A DNA stretch of 64,000 nucleotides from Dehalogenimonas sp. 4OHTPN (GCF_040448695.1 NZ_CP159307.1:62001-126000), one strand, 5' to 3'; positions 9,097 to 18,286 are shown, counted from the stretch's first letter. Program-made: numbers and translations. The notes: generated by a model from the letters alone, not told the origin.

Positions 9097-9286
9097 ACAT
9101 GCAGTAAAATAACCCCTTGGACACCTTCAATTGCAGATTTGAACGAAGTTATCCTATCTGAGGTAATGTTTAGAAACTTGTAATTTATTCATAAAGTGCT
9201 AAAATACAACTTTAGAATGCCCGCTCGAAGTTTAACCTTTAGTTGGCTTGTGTGATGGGTGATAAATTTCTCAAAGGTGTTTTTCA

Positions 9287-9919
9287 ATGAATCTTTCGTC
9301 ACTTATCAGGCCTAGAGGCTATTTGTTTATCACCCTGTTGCTGCTCTTAGGCATTTTTGCCTCAGCCTGCGGAGGGGGTTCTCCGAATCCAACTACTACC
9401 AATCCAACACCGACGTCCACAACCCCCACCGGTGGCATAATGGATTTTCCATCTGGAAGTTATGCTAATACCAGGCTGCTGGCTGGTGATAATTTCAGAA
9501 TAAGCTGGACTAACACGGACGATACCATCTCGATTGGCATCAAGGGTAAAACCACAGGGTGGATTGCCATCGCATTGTCCCCGACATTGAGTAAAGGCGG
9601 AGCCGACCTGATAATCGGCGCGGTAACGGGCGGTCAGGTGACACTGATTGATTCCTACAGCCCAGGTTATTCCGGCGGTCACCCCCGCGATGCTTCGAGC
9701 GGCGGAACCGATGACCTGTATGACATCAGGGGCAGCGAGTCAGGCGGTGTGACGACCATCGAATTCAAACGTAAAATAAATACACTTGATTCTAGGGACG
9801 TAGCATTTCAACATGGAAGCAACCCATTTCTATTTGCCATGGGACCCGATGACACGATGGCCAGCGAACACAGCTTAGTGGGTGCGGGGGAAATCATCAT
9901 CGTCCTGACTCACCCCTAA
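9287..9919 (+). CDS. DOMON-domain lipoprotein
   Basis: Exported lipoprotein of 210 aa with a signal peptide and a lipobox-like ASAC ending at Cys28. A Thr/Pro-rich linker (about 33-48) leads into a DOMON-type beta-sandwich. The typical DOMON pattern is visible: GWIAIALSP, GADLIIGAV, a run of Asp/Gly residues (SSGGTDDLYD) and an IEFKRKI strand. DOMON domains bind heme or sugars outside the cell and often accompany redox proteins. No partner enzyme lies next to it. The 190-bp upstream gap is AT-rich and probably holds its promoter. Confidence 0.75.
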   Translation: MNLSSLIRPRGYLFITLLLLLGIFASACGGGSPNPTTTNPTPTSTTPTGGIMDFPSGSYANTRLLAGDNFRISWTNTDDTISIGIKGKTTGWIAIALSPTLSKGGADLIIGAVTGGQVTLIDSYSPGYSGGHPRDASSGGTDDLYDIRGSESGGVTTIEFKRKINTLDSRDVAFQHGSNPFLFAMGPDDTMASEHSLVGAGEIIIVLTHP

Positions 9920-9957
9920 TCTTTCATAGGTCAATTTCTTCAGGTCGTGGGGTTGCC

Positions 9958-10890
9958 ATGACGAGTGGCTTTCGTAATCCATACGAATACCCGGTTTCGC
10001 GGGCTGTCACCTTACCCCTCGCATCCGCAAACGGTTTACGACGGCTCGCTGTCGGCTTCAAGAATCCCCCGGACATAGCGCTGCCCGTCTCCCCCGCTAC
10101 CGCCGTCTGCTACCTACCCCCGGCTCAACAACACCAGGCGTTGGTGATTCTAGCCCATGGAGTTGGCGACACCAGCGCCATACCGTGTCACCTGCTTGCG
10201 AAAGCTCTGGCCCGGACGGGAATCGCCGGACTGGTTCTGCATCTGCCAATCCATTCACGAAGACTCAATCCGGAATTTAAAAAGAGGTTCTACAACCTGA
10301 CTCGGGAGGAGTGGTTTGAATTATACCGAATCTCAGTGATTAACATCCGCCAGGCCTTAGATTGGGCTGCCAGCAGGCCGGAACTGGACCCTGAACACAT
10401 AGGCATTTCCGGTGTCAGTTTCGGTGGCTACGTTGCCGCCATCGCGCTGGGTCTTGACTCAAGGCTGAAGGCTGGCGCTATTCTTCTGTCGGCCGGGAAC
10501 CTAGGAAAACTTGCCTGGAGCCGGTCAAGCCGCCGATACGGCAAGTGGGATATTTCCGAAGGGGTGTTTAAGCAGGAACAGGCTGAATATTTCAAATATG
10601 TGGATACAGTTACAAATCAGGGGTTTGAGAGTGTGCTGCCGTCTCATCCCGCGTACCTTTTCGACCCCTATACCTTCGTTGCCGCTATTAAGACCAAACC
10701 TACTTTACTCGTAAATGCTTTATGGGACGAGTATTTTCCGAAGGAAGCAGCCAGAGAATTCGGAGAAGCTGCGGGTTGTCCAGAACAATTATGGCTGCCA
10801 ACCGGGCATGCCACTGCCTGGCTGTTTTATCCAATCATCCGCAACCGCGTTGTCAGCTTATTCCGCAACTCGTTTAATGATCCCAACTGA
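9958..10890 (+). CDS. Alpha/beta hydrolase
   Basis: Cytoplasmic alpha/beta-hydrolase fold protein of 310 aa with no signal peptide. The nucleophile elbow is GVSFGG (GXSXG, near residue 163). An acidic residue in LWDEYFP (near 259) and the His of TGHATAW (near 282) complete a plausible triad. The region VILAHGVGDTS (about 62-72) is the oxyanion-hole strand. Esterases, dienelactone hydrolases and deacetylases share this fold, so the substrate is not assigned. Its 3' end overlaps the convergent arsC gene by 17 bp. Confidence 0.82.
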   Translation: MTSGFRNPYEYPVSRAVTLPLASANGLRRLAVGFKNPPDIALPVSPATAVCYLPPAQQHQALVILAHGVGDTSAIPCHLLAKALARTGIAGLVLHLPIHSRRLNPEFKKRFYNLTREEWFELYRISVINIRQALDWAASRPELDPEHIGISGVSFGGYVAAIALGLDSRLKAGAILLSAGNLGKLAWSRSSRRYGKWDISEGVFKQEQAEYFKYVDTVTNQGFESVLPSHPAYLFDPYTFVAAIKTKPTLLVNALWDEYFPKEAAREFGEAAGCPEQLWLPTGHATAWLFYPIIRNRVVSLFRNSFNDPN

Positions 10891-11308
10891 TATCAGGTTT
10901 ACTGCTCGGGCTAATCGGTTTGGTGCCCATACCTTCTAAGAGGAGAATGACCCGCTTCTTTATCTCGTCGCGAATCTTCCTGACCTCGGTGAAGTCTTTT
11001 CCCATGGGGTCGGGCAGCGCCCAATCTTCATGCGGAGCATTCACCACCGGGCAGCCGTCCATGCAGCCCATCGTGATGACTTTCTCGACGCCCTGAGCCA
11101 TCTCGAAGGTTAGAGCCCGCGGCAGGCTCTGTGACAGGTCGAAACCCAGCTCCCTCATCGCTTCGACGACGGCCGGGTTGACTGATTGCCCCGGCTCAGT
11201 GCCGGCAGACTCGGCTATTGCCTGATCACCAGCGTAGCGGTTGAAGAAAGCCTCGGCCATCTTGGACCGCCCGGAGTTGTGGATGCAGACAAACAACACC
11301 CTTCTCAC
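10874..11308 (-). CDS. arsC: Arsenate reductase, thioredoxin-coupled low-molecular-weight phosphatase type
   Basis: Reduces arsenate to arsenite. The P-loop CIHNSGRS (CX5R) near the N-terminus binds the oxyanion. The two further cysteines of the disulfide relay lie in GCMDGCPV, and the loop WALPDP supplies the general-acid Asp. I place the start at the GTG at 11308 (LVRRVLFVCIHN), about 8 nt after GGAGAGG, giving 144 aa; the frame stays open to 11383. It lies 127 bp downstream of phoU on the same strand, so it may be read through from the pst operon. That fits because arsenate enters cells through phosphate transporters. Confidence 0.9.
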   Translation of the reverse strand: MRRVLFVCIHNSGRSKMAEAFFNRYAGDQAIAESAGTEPGQSVNPAVVEAMRELGFDLSQSLPRALTFEMAQGVEKVITMGCMDGCPVVNAPHEDWALPDPMGKDFTEVRKIRDEIKKRVILLLEGMGTKPISPSSKPDISWDH

Positions 11309-11435
11309 CAACCCCGCCTCTCCATTCGAAATTCTGGGCACCTGATTCCAAACAGCGGTACCAATTAGTTCAACAGCGACCAACCGAAAGTTTTTTCATC
11401 TTCAGGCGCCCCGCGGCGACTAGGATGCTGGATGA

Positions 11436-12095
11436 CTAATATTTGCCGGCAATCTCTTCCTGCTTGCCGGTGACCACGAACACCACCCGCTCACAGATGT
11501 TGGTTACCCGGTCAGCGGAGCGCTCCAGGTTATGGGCTGCCCAGATGAGCCGGGTAGCCCGGCTGACCGTTTTGGGGTCCTCAGCCATGAAGAAAAGTAA
11601 CTCACGGAAGATCTGGTCGTAAAGGGCGTCGACCTCGTCATCCTCGTTGGTGACCACCCGCGCGGCTTCAGCGTCCCGCTTAATGAAAGCGTCCAGCGCT
11701 CGGTGCAGCATGTCAGCCGTTTTTTCCGACATCCGCGGCAAGTCGATCAGCGGCTTAAGCGGCGGCTCCTCGCCCAGCATAATAGCAATCTTGGCATTGC
11801 CGGCGGCATGATCGCCGATACGCTCCAGGTCAATGATGATATTTAGGACAGCTACAATGATCCGCAGGTCCCGGGCCATCGGCGCCTGGGTAGCGATGAG
11901 GTGGATGCAATCTTCTTCGATCTCGTAGCGTTTGACATTGATAAAATCGTCGTCCGCTACCAGCTTGCGGGCCAGTTCGATGTCGCGGTTTCTCATCGCC
12001 TCCATCGATAGGTCTATAGCTTTCTCCACCATGCTGCCCAATACCAGGACCTTGTCCTGGAGTTGTTTTAAGTTGCGCTCGTAATCGACTCTCAT
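11436..12095 (-). CDS. phoU: Phosphate uptake regulator PhoU
   Basis: Three-helix-bundle repeat protein of 219 aa that links the Pst transporter to the PhoR kinase and restrains the Pho response when phosphate is ample. Two PhoU repeats are seen, each with the metal-site signature (DDDFINVKRYEIEE near residue 49 and DDEVDALYDQIFRE near 150). It follows pstB after 15 bp as the last gene of the pst operon, the classic order. Confidence 0.95.
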   Translation of the reverse strand: MRVDYERNLKQLQDKVLVLGSMVEKAIDLSMEAMRNRDIELARKLVADDDFINVKRYEIEEDCIHLIATQAPMARDLRIIVAVLNIIIDLERIGDHAAGNAKIAIMLGEEPPLKPLIDLPRMSEKTADMLHRALDAFIKRDAEAARVVTNEDDEVDALYDQIFRELLFFMAEDPKTVSRATRLIWAAHNLERSADRVTNICERVVFVVTGKQEEIAGKY

Positions 12096-12110
12096 AGCGA
12101 TTTGCCTCTC

Positions 12111-12941
12111 TTAGCCGAAACGGCCGGTAATGTAGTCCTCGGTACGCTTGTCGCGGGGGTTGGTGAACAGGTCGGTGGTCGGTCCGTATTCGACGAGCGT
12201 ACCCGAACGATCGTCGTCGACCATCATGAAGGCCGTCATATCCGAGACGCGGGCTGCCTGCTGCATATTGTGGGTTACGATGACGATAGTATAGGTACAG
12301 GCCAGGGTGCGCATCAAGTCCTCAATCTTTAAAGTGGCAATTGGGTCCAGCGCCGAACATGGCTCATCCATCAGGATGACTTCTGGCTCCACCGCCAGCA
12401 CCCGGGCGATGCAGACGCGCTGCTGCTGGCCGCCGGAGATGGACAGGCCAGACTGGCCCAGTTTATCTTTGACCTCATCCCAGATAGCGGCCTGGCGTAA
12501 ACTTTTCTCGACGATCTCTTCCAGCACATGCTTCTTACGGATGCCGTGGCGACGCGGCCCGTAGGCGACATTGTCGAAGATGGACATGGGAAAAGGATTG
12601 GGCTTCTGGAAAACCATGCCGATGCGCTTCCTGAGTTCTACCACGTCGACATCCCTGTGAAAAATGTCCGCACCGTCGAACTCCACAAGTCCCTCGGTGC
12701 GGGCAGACGGAATAAGATCGTTCATACGGTTGAACTGCCGCAGCAGCGAAGACTTGCCGCAGCCGGAGGGCCCGATAATGGCGGTTATACCGCAGGCCGG
12801 GATGTCCAGGGTCACGTCCTTGAGCGCCCGGAAGTGGCCATAATAAAGGTTGACCTTTTCGGTTCGCAGCTTGCCGGTTCCGGGGACGCAACCGCAGGCG
12901 ATGGATTCTTTTTCGGCGGTAATGGAAGGTCTGACGTCCAT
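12111..12941 (-). CDS. pstB: Phosphate ABC transporter ATP-binding protein
   Basis: ATPase subunit of the high-affinity phosphate importer, 276 aa. Walker [10 protein letters not shown] (near residue 58), the ABC signature [10 protein letters not shown] (near 165), Walker [14 protein letters not shown] and the switch His in VTHNMQQA are all present. It pairs with PstC and PstA at the inner face of the membrane. It starts 4 bp after the pstA stop and is followed by phoU. Confidence 0.97.
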   Translation of the reverse strand: MDVRPSITAEKESIACGCVPGTGKLRTEKVNLYYGHFRALKDVTLDIPACGITAIIGPSGCGKSSLLRQFNRMNDLIPSARTEGLVEFDGADIFHRDVDVVELRKRIGMVFQKPNPFPMSIFDNVAYGPRRHGIRKKHVLEEIVEKSLRQAAIWDEVKDKLGQSGLSISGGQQQRVCIARVLAVEPEVILMDEPCSALDPIATLKIEDLMRTLACTYTIVIVTHNMQQAARVSDMTAFMMVDDDRSGTLVEYGPTTDLFTNPRDKRTEDYITGRFG

Positions 12942-12945
12942 ATGA

Positions 12946-13800
12946 TTACCTCTTGCGGGTCTTTACGCGTATTACGGCGACCACTATGTTGAACAACAGC
13001 ACCATCGTCACGAGCACCAGCGCTACCCCCCACATCACCTCCCGCGGCATACCCGGGACGTGAGCCGATACGGTATAGAGGTGGTATGGCAAAGCCATGA
13101 AACGGTCAAAGGGCGAAGTCGGCAGGTTGGGTACCAGGAAGGCGGCGCCGACGACAAGTATCGGCGCTGTCTCGCCGGCGGCCCGGCTCATGGCCAGGAT
13201 GGCGCCGGTCAGAATGCCGGGAGAAGCCTCCGGCAGCACAGCGTGGCGGATAGTTTGCCACCTGGAAACGCCAATGGCCAGAGAGCCGTCCCGATATTCC
13301 TTTGGTACAGCGATGATGGCCTCTCTGGAGGTTGTAATGGTCATGGCCAGTGCCTGCGCAGCCAGGGTTAAAGAAGCGGCGATAAGCGAAAGTCCCATGT
13401 CGAGTGCCAGGACGAAGACCGCCAAGCCGAATAGGCCGAACACAATGCTAGGAACGCCGGCCAGATTGATAATAGCCAGGTTGATAAGCCGGGTCAGCCA
13501 GTTGTCCCGGGCGTATTCAGCCAGGTAGATGCCGGCCATAACGCCGATGGGCAGGGCTATAAGGATGGTGCCCAGCATGAGGTAGGCGGTACCGATGATG
13601 GCCGGCAGAATACCGCCGGCTCTGCCTGCCTGTGACGGACCCTGGCTGATGAAGTCCCATGAGATAACGCTGTAGCCGGAAGTAACCATGTAGATAAGGA
13701 TCAGGATGATCGGAATAACGACGACCAGCATGGCCGTAAACAACAGACTCATGGCGGCTTTCTGGGTCAGCTGCCTCGATCTCAGGTTTGACATCGTCAT
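12946..13800 (-). CDS. pstA: Phosphate ABC transporter permease PstA
   Basis: Membrane permease of 284 aa with about six transmembrane helices, the first at residues 15-40. The EAA-type coupling motif ([25 protein letters not shown] region, near residue 170) contacts PstB. It starts 18 bp after the pstC stop. Together with PstC it forms the phosphate channel. Confidence 0.96.
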   Translation of the reverse strand: MTMSNLRSRQLTQKAAMSLLFTAMLVVVIPIILILIYMVTSGYSVISWDFISQGPSQAGRAGGILPAIIGTAYLMLGTILIALPIGVMAGIYLAEYARDNWLTRLINLAIINLAGVPSIVFGLFGLAVFVLALDMGLSLIAASLTLAAQALAMTITTSREAIIAVPKEYRDGSLAIGVSRWQTIRHAVLPEASPGILTGAILAMSRAAGETAPILVVGAAFLVPNLPTSPFDRFMALPYHLYTVSAHVPGMPREVMWGVALVLVTMVLLFNIVVAVIRVKTRKR

Positions 13801-13818
13801 CGTGTTATTGTCATTACT

Positions 13819-14754
13819 TTAATTTCTGGCGAACTTGCGCTTTTGGGCGTCCAGGACTCGGGCGGCGATGAAATTGACCAAAAGGGTCAGCATGAACAGG
13901 ACCAGACCTATAGCGAACAGGGCTTTGTATACCGGACCGCCGACCACCGCATTGCCGATGCCCGAAGCCACGGCCGCAGTCATCGGCATCATCGGTGTGA
14001 AGGGATTATTCGGCACCGCCAGCGCGCCGCCGGCCACCATCAGCACCGTCATCGTTTCACCGATAGCCCGGCCAACGCCGAGCATGATAGCCGCCGAGAC
14101 GCCGGACAGGGCCGAGGGGAGGCACACGTGCCAGATAGTCTCCCACTTGGTAGCTCCCAGCCCATATGACGCCTGCCGGTACTCGTCTGGCACCGCCCGC
14201 AAGGCGTCTTCCGAAACCGAGACAATGACCGGCAGGCTCATCATGGCCAGCATGATGCCGGCAGTGAAACCGGTCAGCCCGGTGTTGAGGCCGAGGGTGT
14301 TCTGCACCCAGGGCGAAAGAAGCAGCAAGCCGATGAAACCCATGACCACCGACGGGAAGCCGGAAAGGAGTTCGACCAGCGGCTTGACCGTATCCGAGAC
14401 TCGGCGTGGCGCCACTTCGGCCAGGTAAACGGCGCAGCCGACGCCCACAGGCACGGCAAGAAGGGTGGATACCCCAGTGACCCATAGGGTGGCTACGAAG
14501 AACTGACGGATACCTAACACTGGCGGTTCGGAGAACGGCAACCAGCGGTCCCCCGTGAGGAATTCCCAGGGTGAGGTCTGGAACAAAGCCGGCAGACCCT
14601 GCTGCAGCAGGATAGCAAAGACACCCACAAGCACAACGATGGCCAGTAGACCGGTGAAGCGGATGGCCAGTTCGATCACCTGCTCCAACGGGCGACGGCG
14701 TTTACGCAAACTCGCAGTGGTGCCGATAACCCGGCCTACCTGGGAATTAACCAC
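13819..14754 (-). CDS. pstC: Phosphate ABC transporter permease PstC
   Basis: Permease with six predicted transmembrane helices and the coupling region RQASYGLGATKWETIWHVCLP. The open frame extends to 14934, but the extra 60 codons overlap the upstream thioesterase gene and look nothing like PstC. The GTG at 14754 comes one base after that gene's TAG stop, implying translational coupling. It yields 311 aa, a normal PstC length. The first helix then begins near residue 30. Confidence 0.93.
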   Translation of the reverse strand: MVNSQVGRVIGTTASLRKRRRPLEQVIELAIRFTGLLAIVVLVGVFAILLQQGLPALFQTSPWEFLTGDRWLPFSEPPVLGIRQFFVATLWVTGVSTLLAVPVGVGCAVYLAEVAPRRVSDTVKPLVELLSGFPSVVMGFIGLLLLSPWVQNTLGLNTGLTGFTAGIMLAMMSLPVIVSVSEDALRAVPDEYRQASYGLGATKWETIWHVCLPSALSGVSAAIMLGVGRAIGETMTVLMVAGGALAVPNNPFTPMMPMTAAVASGIGNAVVGGPVYKALFAIGLVLFMLTLLVNFIAARVLDAQKRKFARN

Positions 14755-14755
14755 G

Positions 14756-15151
14756 CTAGACGATACCCGCTGTTGAAGTTGAACAATCGGCCGCCGGTTG
14801 GGTGATAGGTTGTTTTTTACCGTCGCGGTCGACGCTGACGAAAGTGATTCGGGTCTCAAAGAGAATGGTTTCCGGGCAGGCATGCCGCCGGGTGCCGAAA
14901 ACTTGAACCTTATACTGCACCGAGGTGTTGCCAAGGCCGGCGCGTTCGACGTCGAATCGGATGATCTCGCCGCCGGCCACCGGGTGGTGAAAGGCTACGT
15001 TGTCCAAAGCGATGGTGACGAGGCGGTTGCCCGGAAACTCCTGGTTAGCGGTGATATAAGCAAACTCGTCTATCCATTTCAGCATGTTGCCGCCGAAAAG
15101 AAAGCCGTCGTGGTTCAGGTGTTCCGGCAGAATCAGTTTGTAGTGGTCCAC
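14756..15151 (-). CDS. Acyl-CoA thioesterase, hotdog fold
   Basis: Hotdog-fold thioesterase of 131 aa, YciA/acyl-CoA hydrolase type. The pattern HDGFLFGGNMLKWIDEFAYI at residues 14-33 forms the central helix with the catalytic acidic residue. FHHPVAGGEIIRF and FVSVDRDGKK are the characteristic strands. It hydrolyses acyl-CoA esters in the cytoplasm. Its position is odd: it sits between pstS and pstC on the same strand, and its stop is one base from the pstC start. A phosphate-related function is not known for this family. Confidence 0.85.
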   Translation of the reverse strand: MDHYKLILPEHLNHDGFLFGGNMLKWIDEFAYITANQEFPGNRLVTIALDNVAFHHPVAGGEIIRFDVERAGLGNTSVQYKVQVFGTRRHACPETILFETRITFVSVDRDGKKQPITQPAADCSTSTAGIV

Positions 15152-15224
15152 TCGCCCTCGGAAAATTCGAATTTTGAACCGGCCAATTATAACACCCGGC
15201 GCCGGCGCTTTTCACCGGCGATGT

Positions 15225-15255
15225 GCGGGCTGCCGCTCTAACGGCGGCAGCCCGC
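15225..15255 (-). terminator. Hairpin between pstS and the downstream operon
   Basis: Perfect 12-bp inverted repeat (15225-15236 with 15244-15255, 7-nt loop) located 18 bp after the pstS stop. No U-run follows on the minus strand, so complete termination is unlikely. It probably stabilises the pstS message or attenuates downstream genes, giving more binding protein than permease. Confidence 0.65.
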
Positions 15256-15272
15256 AACGATCGAAAGATGTC

Positions 15273-16193
15273 CTACTTCAGGGCGACGAAACCTTCTTCT
15301 TCAACGATCTTCTGGCCGGCTGCCGACAAGGCGTAGTCTATGAAGGCTTTGGTCAGACCAGTGGGTTCACCAGCGGTGTAGTAGTACAGGTATCGGGAGA
15401 TCGGGTAGCTGCCGTCTTTGGCAGTAACCAGCGTCGGGGCTACGGCGGGGGACTCAGCGGTCTTTTTGATGGTCAGCGTCTTGACGGCGCTGGTAACGTA
15501 CCCCAGGCCGGAGTAGAAGATGGCGTTGGCGTTCTGGGCTACCTGGGTGATACCGACCTCAGTGGAGGGCAGCAGCTGTGCTCTGGTGGAAAACTGCAGG
15601 GTCTTGTCCTGCTTACCGGCGATCAGTTTCTGAACGACCTCTTCCAGGAAGTAGGCGTAGGTGCCGGAGTTGGTGTCACGGGACAGGATAACGATGGGGG
15701 CGTTGTTGCCGCCAACCTGGTTCCAGTTTGTAACCTTGCCGGTATATATGTCGGAAAGCTGTTCGATGGTGAGGGTACTGACCGGATTTGATGGATGGAC
15801 AACAATGGACAGGGCGTCGAGAGCTACCTTGGTCTCCACCACGGTTACGCCATTAGCTTTGGCCTGGTCGATCTCGGACTGCTTGATCGGCCGGGATGAC
15901 TGGGCGAAAGTGGTAGTCTTATTGATCAGGGCGGCGATGCCGGCGGAAGAGCCGGGACCGGCCACGGTGATGTTGACGTTTTTGTGGAGCTTCATAAACT
16001 CCTCAGCCCAGCGGGTACTGACCGGGGTGACGGTGTTGGAGCCGATAATATCCAGGGTGCCGGACAAAGTGTCGCCCGGGGCGGTCGTCTGACCGCCGCC
16101 GCTGTCACCACCGCAGCCGGTCAGGCCGACGGTCAGGGCAAGGATGAGAGTCAGGGACAAGACTATACATTTCTTGAAACCAGTTGTTTTCAA
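15273..16193 (-). CDS. pstS: Phosphate-binding lipoprotein PstS
   Basis: Extracellular substrate-binding protein of the Pst importer, 306 aa. The signal peptide ends in the lipobox LTGC with Cys27. The PstS signatures are clear: IIGSNTVTPVSTRWAEEF near residue 50 and the phosphate-contact loop GPGSSAGIAALI near 80. The strand VILSRDTNSGTYAYFLE lies near 168. It follows mgsA after 25 bp and is therefore placed second in the Pho-controlled operon. Confidence 0.96.
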   Translation of the reverse strand: MKTTGFKKCIVLSLTLILALTVGLTGCGGDSGGGQTTAPGDTLSGTLDIIGSNTVTPVSTRWAEEFMKLHKNVNITVAGPGSSAGIAALINKTTTFAQSSRPIKQSEIDQAKANGVTVVETKVALDALSIVVHPSNPVSTLTIEQLSDIYTGKVTNWNQVGGNNAPIVILSRDTNSGTYAYFLEEVVQKLIAGKQDKTLQFSTRAQLLPSTEVGITQVAQNANAIFYSGLGYVTSAVKTLTIKKTAESPAVAPTLVTAKDGSYPISRYLYYYTAGEPTGLTKAFIDYALSAAGQKIVEEEGFVALK

Positions 16194-16218
16194 TTTTTTC
16201 TCCTCTTCTTTTCTATGT

Positions 16219-16662
16219 TTACAGGGCCGAGACGACCCCGGTTAAGAAACGCGACCGGATTGACAGTTCGCTGATAATTTCCGGGTGATCGAAGATAAGA
16301 TGCAGTACCGCCTCGGCGGTGGTCAGGTTAGTTGCCAGCGGCACATTGTGAACGTCGCAAACCCGCAGCAGTGCGGTGACGTCGGGTTCGTGGGGCTGGA
16401 CGGTTAAGGGATCGCGCAGGAAGATGACCGCCCTGACCACGCCGGAAGCCACTAGGGAGCCGATTTGCTGGTCGCCGCCCATTGGGCCGGACTGCATCAG
16501 GGTGACAGCCAGATCAGTGCGGGCCTGAATCAAGAGGCCAGTGGAGCGGGTGGCCACCAGCGACAGCTTTGACAGCTCTTCCCTGTGATCCTTGACCAGG
16601 GACAGCATCTCTTCTTTCTTGTTATCGTGGGCGATAAGTGCCAGGGTGATGTTAGGTGCCAT
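16219..16662 (-). CDS. mgsA: Methylglyoxal synthase
   Basis: Converts dihydroxyacetone phosphate to methylglyoxal and releases phosphate; characterised enzymes are inhibited by phosphate. The 147-aa form starting at the ATG at 16662 (GAGGTG just upstream) begins MAPNITLALIAHDNKK. Conserved elements are ATRSTG (usual form ATGTTG), SGPMGGDQQIG with the catalytic Asp, FLRDPL and NVPLATN. The frame is open to 16722, but that extension overlaps the promoter. It is the first gene behind the Pho-type promoter at 16707-16762, ahead of pstS, which suggests that it is made when phosphate is scarce. Confidence 0.92.
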   Translation of the reverse strand: MAPNITLALIAHDNKKEEMLSLVKDHREELSKLSLVATRSTGLLIQARTDLAVTLMQSGPMGGDQQIGSLVASGVVRAVIFLRDPLTVQPHEPDVTALLRVCDVHNVPLATNLTTAEAVLHLIFDHPEIISELSIRSRFLTGVVSAL

Positions 16663-16706
16663 ATTCACCTCGTCGTTTTTATCATTACTTATCATCATAT
16701 GGTCAC

Positions 16707-16762
16707 AGTATAACTCCGGCACTTTAAAGCGCCTTTAAGAAAGGATTAAAGATTTGTTAAAG
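16707..16762 (-). promoter_or_regulatory. Pho-box promoter of the mgsA-pst operon
   Basis: Four copies of CTTTAA-like hexamers (TTAAAG, TTAAGA, TTAAAG, TTAAAG on the plus strand) start at 16724, 16735, 16746 and 16757, an exact 11-bp period. The nearest copy ends 11 bp before a TATACT -10 box (16712 to 16707, minus strand). PhoB/PhoP-type regulators bind direct repeats with 11-bp phasing in place of a -35 box, so the layout fits activation by the PhoB encoded next door. Repeats and spacing are read directly; the regulator is inferred. Confidence 0.82.
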
Positions 16763-16954
16763 ATTTTGAGAAGCGGCAGCGCGTGAAGTTCCCCCTAAAT
16801 GGCAGGAGAATGTGCCGGCTAATCCCCGATATGATTAGACATGATCCCAGCACGGTCTTGAAACCGCTGGAGGCTGCGGGCAGAACGAGTGATTAACAAA
16901 GCCGGATGCGAATTGAAAGCCGGGTAACCAGCTGTTGCCGGATAGACTGCGAAA

Positions 16955-18286
16955 CTATCCGGGCAGGGTGAAAGTGAACTTTGCTCCCTTGCTTGGGGCG
17001 CTTTCGGCGCGGAGGTCGCCGCCGTGGGCCTGGACGATGTGCTTGGCGATGGCCAGACCTAGGCCGGTACCACCGCCGGAACGGGCCTTGTCCGCTTTGT
17101 AGAAACGCTCGAAGATGCGCGGCAGGTCGTCAGGCGAAATGCCGACGCCGGTGTCTTTGACAGAAATCTCTACGCCTTTGGATGTCGCCGCGGCGGTCAC
17201 GACGATTTTTCCATCAGGCGGGGTGAACTTTATAGCGTTGTGTATCAGATTGACCAGCACCTGCTCAATACGGTCTGCGTCGGCAGGTACCGATTTGAGG
17301 TTCGGTGCCGCCTCAACAACCAGGGCTAATTTCGCCCGGTCGGCCTGAGGCCGCAGCCGCTCGACGACCCGCTCGATGAATGGGCCAATGTCCAGTGATT
17401 TTTTTTGCAGCGCCGCCTCGCCGCTTTCGATGCGTGAAAGTTCGCCCAGTTCGCGTACCATCTGGGTCAATTTATCGGTCTCCACCTCGATGCGGCCGAG
17501 GAAGTCAGCGGCCACCGCCGGGTCGTCGCAGGCGCCGGCTTTCAAGGTTTCGGCTAGCAATTTCAAAGATGCCAGCGGGGTACGCAGCTCGTGCGAGATG
17601 TTAGCCACGAAGTCACGGCGCACCCGTTCCAGGCGTTTGATCTCGGTCAGATCGCGGATGACCATAACCGCCCCGGGCTCGCCAGGCAGCGGAGACACGG
17701 TCACGCCGTAAACACGGCGGCTTGGCCGAACTTCAACGGCGCCCTCCTGTTGGCTGCCGCTCGAGAGGCATCTTTTAAGCAGAGAGTCGAATTCGTGATC
17801 ACGTACCGCCTCAATGAAGGTGTGTCCGATGGCCTTGTCTTTGAGGTGGAACATCCTCTCGGCTGCCTGGTTTAGGTGGACGATCTCTCCGTGTCGGTCA
17901 ACCATAATGATGGCATCGGCTACGCTTTGAAGCATCAGCTCCAGGTGGGAGAGCTCGGCAGTGGCCTGCCGCATCCGGTCGCCGACGCGCTTGGCCATCT
18001 CGTTAAAGGCGTGCTTGACATCAGCCAGTTCGCCTATAGCTACCAGGCGCACCTTGTCCGGCGATTCCCCGCCACCCAGCTTCTTCATAGCCACCTCAAG
18101 TTCAATCTCGTCGTCGCTCATTGAGGGCACCTGGAGGTAAATAACCACCGACACCGCCAGTGCCGCAACGGTACCGGCAATGAGCAGCGTCAAGTCGTAA
18201 CCTCGCACTGCGCCAACCACCAGAAAGACAGCAGCCAGGGTGAGCACGGTGGAAATGATCAGGCGGCGGACGGATTGGTCTGTCAT
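16955..18286 (-). CDS. phoR: Phosphate-regulon sensor histidine kinase PhoR
   Basis: Membrane sensor kinase of 443 aa. Two transmembrane helices lie at about 8-28 and 33-52 with almost no extracellular loop, as in PhoR proteins that sense through the Pst/PhoU complex. A HAMP-like segment (about 60-105) and a PAS domain (about 115-215) follow. The phosphoacceptor is His232 in ANISHELRTPLAS, and the ATPase domain has NLIHNAIKFT, DTGVGI and GGTGLGLAI. The ATG overlaps the phoB TGA by one base, so the pair is co-translated. Confidence 0.94.
   Translation of the reverse strand: MTDQSVRRLIISTVLTLAAVFLVVGAVRGYDLTLLIAGTVAALAVSVVIYLQVPSMSDDEIELEVAMKKLGGGESPDKVRLVAIGELADVKHAFNEMAKRVGDRMRQATAELSHLELMLQSVADAIIMVDRHGEIVHLNQAAERMFHLKDKAIGHTFIEAVRDHEFDSLLKRCLSSGSQQEGAVEVRPSRRVYGVTVSPLPGEPGAVMVIRDLTEIKRLERVRRDFVANISHELRTPLASLKLLAETLKAGACDDPAVAADFLGRIEVETDKLTQMVRELGELSRIESGEAALQKKSLDIGPFIERVVERLRPQADRAKLALVVEAAPNLKSVPADADRIEQVLVNLIHNAIKFTPPDGKIVVTAAATSKGVEISVKDTGVGISPDDLPRIFERFYKADKARSGGGTGLGLAIAKHIVQAHGGDLRAESAPSKGAKFTFTLPG

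Noticed and set aside
13819-14934. Longer PstC with 60 extra N-terminal residues
   Set aside because: The extension overlaps the thioesterase gene and lacks any PstC character.
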